In this document: one piece after another, positions 12,654-17,266 of the stretch
Position numbering within the stretch: position 1 is the stretch's first letter
Layout of the letters: the number at the start of each line of letters is the position of its first letter
The notes under the pieces: model-generated
The model's input: only the letters and a program-made list of their open reading frames with translations
What the model was told of the DNA's origin: nothing
Database searches by the model: none
Origin: Candidatus Woesearchaeota archaeon
Lineage (GTDB): Archaea; Nanobdellota; Nanobdellia; Woesearchaeales; 21-14-0-10-32-9
Direction: 5' to 3'
NCBI GenBank assembly: GCA_007117145.1
Contig: SKHC01000074.1
Span: 1-18,267 of the forward strand
DNA length: 18,267 bases
Made by a program: the position numbers and the translations under genes

Positions 12654-12760
12654 GGGGCTGTGGGGTAGCTTGGCTAACCTTTTAGGTTTGGGACCTGAAG
12701 CCCCCGGTTCAAAGAGATTAGTGACGGAGACGTAAATCGCTGAAAGTCCGGGCAGCCCCA
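12654..12760 (+). tRNA. tRNA-Pro (anticodon UGG) with a 33-base insertion in the T-loop
   Basis: Cloverleaf parts: acceptor GGGGCTG (12654-12660) with CAGCCCC (12753-12759) and discriminator A12760; D-arm GGGT/ACCT with GG in the loop; anticodon stem TTAGG/CCTGA around TTTGGGA, anticodon TGG at 12689-12691; T-stem CCCGG (12703-12707) with CCGGG (12748-12752). CCA is not encoded. The normal 7-base T-loop is replaced by 40 bases (12708-12747) that begin TTCAA and end GT. Removing 33 bases, for example 12713-12745, restores TTCAAGT and a 74-base tRNA. The insert folds: ACG-GAGA-CGT is a GNRA-capped hairpin, with AGTG/CGCT below it. A bulge-helix-bulge-like 3-4-3 pairing can be drawn (bulges 12713-12715 and 12742-12744, helix 12716-12719 with 12745-12748), but standard cuts there would leave an 11-base loop, so the exact splice sites are unresolved. 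Confidence 0.9.
12713..12745 (+). other. Probable intron in the T-loop of tRNA-Pro (approximate limits)
   Basis: Thirty-three bases in excess of a 7-base T-loop. The ends are ambiguous by about 3 bases because A runs flank both sides; joining after TTC, TTCA or TTCAA gives the same mature loop. Archaeal tRNA introns outside position 37/38 are known, including in the T-arm. Confidence 0.6.
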
Positions 12761-12761
12761 C

Positions 12762-12769
12762 TTTATAAT
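12762..12769 (+). promoter_or_regulatory. Possible TATA box between tRNA-Pro and eL43
   Basis: TTTATAAT, immediately after the tRNA and about 22 bases before the eL43 ATG. It may start the second half of the superoperon, though a GAGG at 12775-12778 suggests a leadered, perhaps read-through, message. Confidence 0.35.
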
Positions 12770-12787
12770 TACCAGAGGAAAAATAAC

Positions 12788-12994
12788 ATGAATAATACAA
12801 CAAAAAGATTTGGTGCAAGGTATGGAAGAACAGTAAAGCATAAACTTGCAAAAATTGAACGTCAAAGTAAAGCTGTGTATAAGTGTCCTTATTGTAAATC
12901 TCAAAGTGTTACTAAGAAGATGGCAGGCATTTGGAGTTGTTCTAAGTGTGATAAGACATTTACAAGCAAGGCTTACTTTGTGGATAAGGTGTGA
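12788..12994 (+). CDS. rpl37ae: 50S ribosomal protein L37Ae (eL43)
   Basis: Zinc-ribbon protein of the archaeal/eukaryotic large subunit. The 68 residues open with TKRFGARYGRTVKHKLAKIE, the conserved RFGARYG start, and carry two Cys pairs, CPYC (33, 36) and CSKC (51, 54), that bind zinc, with the conserved GIW between them (47-49). It is somewhat shorter than the common 80-90 residues because the C-terminus ends soon after KAYFV. GAGG at 12775-12778 is the likely ribosome-binding site. It is followed six bases later by rpoP, as in other archaeal exosome superoperons. Confidence 0.94.
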   Translation: MNNTTKRFGARYGRTVKHKLAKIERQSKAVYKCPYCKSQSVTKKMAGIWSCSKCDKTFTSKAYFVDKV

Positions 12995-13000
12995 TTTAAA

Positions 13001-13138
13001 ATGGCAGATTATAAGTGTTTTAGTTGTGATAAAATTTTAAACGCGGATCAGATGAGGAAAAGAGTGAGATGTGTTTATTGTGGTTCCAAAATCGTTTTCA
13101 AAACAAGGGTTAAGCCTACAGTGGTTGATGCCATTTAG
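13001..13138 (+). CDS. rpoP: DNA-directed RNA polymerase subunit P (Rpb12 homologue)
   Basis: A 45-residue zinc-binding subunit of archaeal RNA polymerase. The sequence reads MADYKCFSCDKIL, then RVRCVYCGSKIVFKTR, giving Cys6, Cys9, Cys24 and Cys27 as the zinc ligands, and the family motif C-x-Y-C-G-S. Length is normal for RpoP (44-50 residues). A GGTG at 12988-12991, running into the eL43 stop, lies nine bases before the ATG. It sits between eL43 and pcc1, its usual place in the superoperon. With rpoK, two RNA polymerase subunits are encoded within 800 bases. Confidence 0.93.
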   Translation: MADYKCFSCDKILNADQMRKRVRCVYCGSKIVFKTRVKPTVVDAI

Positions 13139-13144
13139 CTTAAA

Positions 13145-13375
13145 ATGTTAAAAGCTCAAATCCAAGTTGAAGACGGCGGGGATTTGCATAAAATCTTCTT
13201 AGTTGAAGATAGGGATTTTGGAAATGATAGAGCAGGTTACGATGTCAAATTAAAAAACGGGGTGCTCACAATCGAGGTGTTTGCTAAAGATAGCACGGCT
13301 TTGAGAAGTGTGCTTAACACCGTTACAAAAATAATGACTGTTTACGAAAAGACAAGCAGTGCGTTGGAGAAGTAA
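13145..13375 (+). CDS. pcc1: KEOPS complex subunit Pcc1
   Basis: Small dimerising subunit of KEOPS, the complex that makes the t6A37 modification of ANN-decoding tRNAs. The 76 residues show a two-strand, two-helix plan: LKAQIQVE, then DRDFGNDRAGYDVKLKNGVLTIEVFAKDSTALRSVLNTVTKIMTVYEK, the part from VLTIEV to the end matching the conserved I-x-x-x-D-x-x-x-L-R-x-x-x-N core (Asp49, Leu53-Arg54 and Asn58). No Shine-Dalgarno motif is obvious in the six-base gap after rpoP. The assignment rests on this core and on gene context, as Pcc1 genes often lie between rpoP and prefoldin beta. Kae1, Bud32 and Cgi121 are not in the window. Confidence 0.82.
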   Translation: MLKAQIQVEDGGDLHKIFLVEDRDFGNDRAGYDVKLKNGVLTIEVFAKDSTALRSVLNTVTKIMTVYEKTSSALEK

Positions 13376-13377
13376 AG

Positions 13378-13701
13378 ATGAGTTCATCTAAAGATGATAA
13401 GTTACAAGAACTCGCAGGTTTCGAGGCGACATTAAACAAGGTTATTAGTCAAAAGTTTTCTTGTCAAAATGAATTACTTGAAGTTGAAAGTGCGTTAGAA
13501 GAGTTGAAAAGTTCTGATGATAATTATAAAATTGTTGGTAACATTTTGATTAAGACAGATAAGAAAAGGCTTGAAAGTGATTTGGTTGATACAAAAAAGA
13601 TATTAAGTCAAAGGTTTTCTCATTTGGAAAAAGAACAGTCAAAACTCGAAGTGAAAGCAGAAAGACTTCAAAGCAATTTGATGAAAGAGTTGGGTGATTA
13701 A
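13378..13701 (+). CDS. pfdB: Prefoldin subunit beta
   Basis: Subunit of the jellyfish-shaped archaeal chaperone prefoldin, which holds unfolded proteins and passes them to the group II chaperonin. The 107 residues form a long helix (1-45), a beta hairpin around NYKIVGNILIKTDKKRLESDL (49-69) with the conserved YKxVG, and a second helix (70-107) with LSQRFSHLEKEQSKLEVKAERLQ, the paired coiled coil of the family. It lies two bases after pcc1, with an A/G-rich stretch before the ATG. The tail carries the GGTGAT that serves the UPF0147 gene. Confidence 0.9.
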   Translation: MSSSKDDKLQELAGFEATLNKVISQKFSCQNELLEVESALEELKSSDDNYKIVGNILIKTDKKRLESDLVDTKKILSQRFSHLEKEQSKLEVKAERLQSNLMKELGD

Positions 13702-13702
13702 A

Positions 13703-13942
13703 GTGGATATTCAAGATGTTGTTGAGATGTTTCAAGAGTTAGAAGATGATCCAACCGTTTCTAAAGGTGTTAAAATTAAAATTGTTGCTATGCGTGAAGA
13801 GCTTGAAAATGCTAGAAATATTGGTTTGACTGTTAACAAGATTTTGAGCGATTTAGAAGATATAAGTAGTGATGTGAATTTAAGTCCTTATGTTAGGACG
13901 CAGTTTTGGCATATAACAAGTGTTTTAGAAAATTTTTCTTGA
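13703..13942 (+). CDS. UPF0147 family protein
   Basis: A 79-residue helical protein of the uncharacterised archaeal family UPF0147. It shows a first helix (VVEMFQELEDDPTVSKGVKIKI), a middle helix (EELENARNIGLTVNKILSDLEDIS) and the family ending DVNLSPYVRTQFWHITSVLE, where D-x-N-x-x-x-x-x-R-T is characteristic. The start is the GTG at 13703: GGTGAT at 13693-13698, just before the prefoldin stop, is correctly spaced from it, whereas an earlier in-frame GTG at 13694 lies inside that motif. Its place after prefoldin beta is a common archaeal arrangement, but its role is unknown. Confidence 0.82.
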   Translation: MDIQDVVEMFQELEDDPTVSKGVKIKIVAMREELENARNIGLTVNKILSDLEDISSDVNLSPYVRTQFWHITSVLENFS

Positions 13943-13960
13943 AACAATTATTTATTGTTT
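13942..13960. terminator. Hairpin over both convergent stop codons
   Basis: AAACAAT (13942-13948), loop TATTT, ATTGTTT (13954-13960): a perfect 7-bp stem that begins at the UPF0147 stop and spans the stop of the opposing MscS-like gene (13952-13954). It ends in T on either strand, so it could terminate both transcripts. Confidence 0.45.
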
Positions 13961-14491
13961 GAAGTGTTCTTTAAAATAATAGTTAGGTATTATTATGCGG
14001 TCGTTTTGCTTAGTTTTCATTTCTACTTTGAGCATCGTTTTCTTAAGTATTTCTCCTCTCACTATTCCTATTTTCATAGTTTTTCCGATAATGTTTTTCT
14101 TTTTAATCCAAAAACCAGCTAAAATGTTTTTAGGTGCGTCTCCAAGTCCAAGTATAATTGCTCCAACAACAACCATGATTATAAATCCGATAATCAAGTT
14201 TAACACAATGTTTGCGATGCCAAGTTGGTTTAATGCTAAAAAGAAGCTTATCACGTAAATTGGCAGGCTTATTCCAAGACTTAAAACGTTTGTTATACTC
14301 ATTTTTATTGGACTTATTTTCTTTAAGTTTTTATCAGCTTCTACTTCTAACAATAATTTTTTTAGTATGAGTCCTGCAAGTTTTCCAATCATAAGCCCAA
14401 GAAGTAGTATGACGATCGCTGTGCTTACATGTATTATAATTGGGTTTACCGTTTGAAGTATTATTCCTTCTTGAATTAGGCTGTCAGTCAT
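13952..14491 (-). CDS. Small MscS-like mechanosensitive channel
   Basis: A 179-residue membrane protein. Three hydrophobic helices lie near residues 17-45, 64-88 and 94-118. The third runs into GLGDAPKNILAGFWIKKKN, the MscS pore-helix signature (G-x-G-D-x-x-x-N-x-x-A-G), followed by a short beta domain, IIGKTMKIGIVRGEILKKTMLKVEMKTKQNDRIIIPNYYF, ending in the conserved I-P-N. The C-terminal alpha/beta cage of full MscS is missing, so it is a minimal form. MscS channels open on membrane tension to release solutes in hypo-osmotic shock. The start at 14491 overlaps the HerA stop as ATGA, indicating coupled translation; the in-frame upstream ATG at 14518 would be inside herA and adds nothing conserved. 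Confidence 0.85.
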   Translation of the reverse strand: MTDSLIQEGIILQTVNPIIIHVSTAIVILLLGLMIGKLAGLILKKLLLEVEADKNLKKISPIKMSITNVLSLGISLPIYVISFFLALNQLGIANIVLNLIIGFIIMVVVGAIILGLGDAPKNILAGFWIKKKNIIGKTMKIGIVRGEILKKTMLKVEMKTKQNDRIIIPNYYFKEHFKQ

Positions 14492-16428
14492 TTTGCAGTG
14501 TATCTTACAAGCCAGCACTCTTCAGCTGATTCTACCTTTGTAAATTTTTCAATAGCTTTCGTGATTTTGTTTTTGTCGAGTTTTGGCTCTTCTTCTTTGT
14601 CAAAGTTTACTTTGTCGAATGCGATTTTGTCGTGGTTTTCAAAGTGGTGTAGTTTTGAGAATGCGTATCTTTCTCCAAGTTTTAATTGGTTTTCTTCCCT
14701 TTTTAGAAATTCTCCTGCAATCAAGTCTTTAACTTCCTTTTCGTCAACATCTTTTACGTTTATCTTTTTCTCTTTAAACACAGTTTTTAAAATGCTAACT
14801 TGGTTTTTACTTAACAGTTTTAAATCAGGTAACTTCTTTGTTACAAGCTCATCCTTATCTATTATTATCTCTCCGTGAATCCTTTCAATTAGTAATTTAT
14901 AGGATTTTTGAGGGTCTTTGCAAGAGAACATAAAGCAAGGTATCAATATGGTTTTTACATCATCTACTCCTTCAATTAAAGCAACGTCTTTTTTTTCAAT
15001 GTTTGGCCATACTACTGGTTTAAATTCTTCTTCTTTGAAATCTTCCAGTTTTTCTTTGAATTCATCTTGGACTATGTCTTTGCTAAGTCCTCCGTGCAAG
15101 CTTTTTCTTGGTCTAATATTTACAAGGATGGGCATTTCACATATGCCTGTTACAAGTGCTTGACCTATACTTAGGTTTTGAATTTCTTTTTCCGTGCTAC
15201 TTGTAAGTCCTTCAATGCTACTAGCTAGTGCTTTCAAATCGTTTGGATTTGTGACTTTAAGTAGTATTTGAGTACTACATTGACTCAACACACTTTTATC
15301 AACCCTTGCAGGTCTTTGGCTTATAACGCAAAGTCCAAGCCCGAATTTTCTACCTTCACTTGCAATGTTTCTTATAGTTTTGCTCGCCTTTGTTTCTCCA
15401 AAGCTTCTCTCTGGGCAGAAGTTGTGTGCTTCTTCAATTACAAAGAAGAATGGTGGAATCTTTTCTTGTTTTCTAAGTTCGAATAATTCTTTTGCTAACT
15501 TGTATACGACGATTTCTTGCACGTCGAGATTCATACCTTTCAAGTTTATGATAGTTGCGCTTCCTTGTTTTACAAATTCTTTCAAGTTCACACTACTATT
15601 TGTGAATACGTTTAAGTTTTTCACGTATTCCACCATGTTAATCACGCTGTACTTTGAGTTGCTCTCTTCTTGGTCTAAAGCAATTAAAAGCCCGTCTATC
15701 TCGCTAGGTTGAAATTTGAATGCGCTGTAGAGGATTGCAAGCTGACTTGAGCTTAGCTTTCCTGGCAGTAAATTCATCAGTTCTTCTTGCTCCATGTTAA
15801 GTTGTAATTTTAAAGGTGTTACGTTTTTGTTTATCTTCACATCTCCAAATTCATCCACTTTGAAACCTTCAGCCATAAGGCCGAATTCTTTTAGTCTTTG
15901 AACATCGGTTTTATCTGTGTTTTTGTATTTTAAAGTGTTATATTCTCCGTGAGGGTCAATTACAATCAAAGGTATTTTTCTGCTAATCATCTCTTCAAGC
16001 AATACTCCAACAGCGTAGCTCTTTCCACTTCCACTTTTAGCTAGAACGCTAAGGTGCATGCTAAGCACTTTGTTTAAATCAAGCTCCACGTCTATGTTTT
16101 TACCGTCGAGTTTTCCAATAAGTCCTCCGTATTTGCTACCTTCGAGTTTCACAATTTCTTTAATGAAATCATCTTCTGCTTTGAGGACTTCGCTTCCAGG
16201 GTCAAAAGGTATCCTAATCTTTCTAATTCTTCCTTTATCTTTGTAGCCAAGGATTTGACAGTATGCTATAGTTTTTTCTGAGTCTGTTTCAAGCTCTACT
16301 ACTTGACACAACACGTAATCGTATGCTTTGTGAAATATTTGTACGTATTCAAATTTGTTTGTTTGTTTTTCTACTTGGAACTTAAATTCGTTCGTAGTTA
16401 CTTTTCCTACAATTTTTCCTAGAATCAT
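14488..16428 (-). CDS. HerA-type hexameric ATPase (HAS-barrel, FtsK/HerA family)
   Basis: A 646-residue ATPase of the HerA/FtsK superfamily, whose best-known members translocate DNA with the NurA nuclease during end resection. Residues 1-110 form the HAS-barrel (MILGKIVGKVTTNEFKFQVE at the start). The ATPase core follows: Walker A AKSGSGKS (130-137), IVIDPHGEY (155-163), Walker B FFFVIEEAHNF (327-337, acidic Glu332-Glu333), the SEGRKFGLGLCVISQRP block (357-373, arginine finger and sensor) and VTNPNDL. Residues about 440-646 form an unrecognised C-terminal extension beyond the usual HerA end; LSKNQVSILKTVFKEKKINV hints at a winged helix. No nurA, mre11 or rad50 is nearby. A TATA-like element on the minus strand (16451-16460) lies about 28 bases before the ATG. 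Whether it is canonical HerA or a paralogue is undecided. Confidence 0.9.
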   Translation of the reverse strand: MILGKIVGKVTTNEFKFQVEKQTNKFEYVQIFHKAYDYVLCQVVELETDSEKTIAYCQILGYKDKGRIRKIRIPFDPGSEVLKAEDDFIKEIVKLEGSKYGGLIGKLDGKNIDVELDLNKVLSMHLSVLAKSGSGKSYAVGVLLEEMISRKIPLIVIDPHGEYNTLKYKNTDKTDVQRLKEFGLMAEGFKVDEFGDVKINKNVTPLKLQLNMEQEELMNLLPGKLSSSQLAILYSAFKFQPSEIDGLLIALDQEESNSKYSVINMVEYVKNLNVFTNSSVNLKEFVKQGSATIINLKGMNLDVQEIVVYKLAKELFELRKQEKIPPFFFVIEEAHNFCPERSFGETKASKTIRNIASEGRKFGLGLCVISQRPARVDKSVLSQCSTQILLKVTNPNDLKALASSIEGLTSSTEKEIQNLSIGQALVTGICEMPILVNIRPRKSLHGGLSKDIVQDEFKEKLEDFKEEEFKPVVWPNIEKKDVALIEGVDDVKTILIPCFMFSCKDPQKSYKLLIERIHGEIIIDKDELVTKKLPDLKLLSKNQVSILKTVFKEKKINVKDVDEKEVKDLIAGEFLKREENQLKLGERYAFSKLHHFENHDKIAFDKVNFDKEEEPKLDKNKITKAIEKFTKVESAEECWLVRYTAK

Positions 16429-16509
16429 ATCTGGTTAAAAACAGTTGTTGATTTATAATTTTTGTTGTTTTGCATAAATTTATATACTATTTTTTTCTAC
16501 TTATAAGTT
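16429..16509. promoter_or_regulatory. Divergent promoters (herA / 148-residue gene)
   Basis: ATTATAAAT (minus strand, near 16451-16460) serves herA. CATAAATTTATATA (16473-16486) is centred about 28 bases before the ATG at 16510 and is identical to the promoter core at 1621-1634; both are followed, just before the start, by AAGTTATG. Both transcripts are predicted to be leaderless. Confidence 0.6.
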
Positions 16510-16956
16510 ATGTCAAGTGAGCTTAAAGATTTAAACGAGTTTGTAGCTGTCGTTGATAATTTATACTCGAGAAACAAGTTGGATGAGCTTCAAACCCTAA
16601 GAAGCCAAAGCTTGCAAAACCATGATTCTCTTAAGTACTATTATATCACAGATTACCTTGGCTTTCAAGTAGAAGACAAACATCTCTATAACAGAGGAAA
16701 AGACATATTTAAAACGCTAGAAAAGCAGTTAAATTCAAACCAAGAAAAAGACCGCATAATGGGATTTTTAAAAGAAGCTGAAAACTTATTATCTCAAGGC
16801 ATAACGCATGCTCCTTACTACAGAGGTGTACTAATGAAGTATTTCCCAAAGTTTAGAGATAATGGTGATCAGCCAGTAAATGAAATGTTAGATAGTGGTG
16901 TAAAAAGACTCTTTATTAACACATATAACTCTTACAAAAAGCAAAAAAGAAAATAA
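16510..16956 (+). CDS. Hypothetical protein, 148 residues
   Basis: A soluble, helical protein that I do not recognise. It is rich in Leu, Tyr and Lys and contains no cysteine. The N-terminal half (EFVAVVDNLYSRNKLDELQTL and DSLKYYYITDYLGF) and the middle (EKDRIMGFLKEAENLLSQG) read as amphipathic helices, reminiscent of helical-repeat proteins though no repeat is provable. The C-terminus is strongly basic (NTYNSYKKQKRK), which would suit nucleic-acid or membrane-surface contact. It has its own strong TATA box and no Shine-Dalgarno motif. The next gene has a separate promoter 40 bases later, so the two are neighbours rather than an obvious operon. Confidence 0.7.
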   Translation: MSSELKDLNEFVAVVDNLYSRNKLDELQTLRSQSLQNHDSLKYYYITDYLGFQVEDKHLYNRGKDIFKTLEKQLNSNQEKDRIMGFLKEAENLLSQGITHAPYYRGVLMKYFPKFRDNGDQPVNEMLDSGVKRLFINTYNSYKKQKRK

Positions 16957-16990
16957 ATTGTAATTACTATTAAGTAACAAACAAACGAAA

Positions 16991-17001
16991 CTTTTATATA
17001 G
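16991..17001 (+). promoter_or_regulatory. TATA box for the 76-residue gene and the RelA/SpoT-like gene
   Basis: CTTTTATATAG, centred about 39 bases before the ATG at 17035, which leaves a leader of roughly 12-15 bases beginning about at the Shine-Dalgarno motif. Confidence 0.5.
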
Positions 17002-17021
17002 AAGTATTCTTTTGTTGAATT

Positions 17022-17028
17022 GGAGGTG
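17022..17028 (+). promoter_or_regulatory. Strong Shine-Dalgarno site that sets the start at 17035
   Basis: GGAGGTG is the longest match to the archaeal 16S 3' end in the window, six bases before the ATG at 17035. It rules out the in-frame TTG at 17020, which would overlap it. Confidence 0.7.
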
Positions 17029-17034
17029 TTATTA

Positions 17035-17265
17035 ATGGAAGATAACAAAGAAAGACAAATTGGTTTTCATCAAGGAGCTCTAACAACACTTGTAAAAGAA
17101 AAAGAAGCATTAGTTAACATGCTTGGAGTTGTAGATCAACTAATTAAGATGCACGGTCAAGGCTTGCAAGAACTTGGAGTAAACGTTGAAGAAATCCAAG
17201 GCAATCAAACAGAAGAATTCAAAGAGCCAAGAAAAAAGAAGATGCCTATAGAAGACATATTGTAA
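17035..17265 (+). CDS. Small hypothetical protein, 76 residues
   Basis: A small, helical protein that I do not recognise. After MEDNKERQIGFHQGAL it has an uninterrupted helix TTLVKEKEALVNMLGVVDQLIKMHGQGLQELG (about 17-48) with regular Leu/Val spacing suited to a coiled coil, then an acidic-to-basic tail ending RKKKMPIEDIL. No cysteine, membrane segment or catalytic motif is visible. It has the strongest ribosome-binding site in the window and ends one base before the RelA/SpoT-like gene, so the two are almost certainly co-transcribed; a regulatory or structural partnership is possible but unproven. Confidence 0.7.
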   Translation: MEDNKERQIGFHQGALTTLVKEKEALVNMLGVVDQLIKMHGQGLQELGVNVEEIQGNQTEEFKEPRKKKMPIEDIL

Positions 17266-17266
17266 T

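Noticed and set aside
12682..12698. A canonical anticodon-loop intron in tRNA-Pro.
   Set aside because: The anticodon stem and 7-base loop are contiguous; the only excess bases are in the T-loop.
12594..12904. Leftward open frames across the tRNA and eL43.
   Set aside because: They are antisense to a clear tRNA and a ribosomal protein and have no homology or promoter support.
12846..13040. An alternative frame overlapping eL43 and rpoP.
   Set aside because: Both zinc-ribbon proteins are unmistakable in their own frames; this frame has no recognisable motif.
13995..16246. Several rightward open frames opposite herA and the MscS-like gene, rich in Ser, Phe and Leu.
   Set aside because: They are antisense shadows of AT-rich coding sequence; the herA and MscS motifs lie on the minus strand.
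16962..16976. The small repeat TTACT-ATTA-AGTAA after the 148-residue gene.
   Set aside because: A 5-bp AT-rich stem is expected by chance in this composition; not enough to call a terminator.
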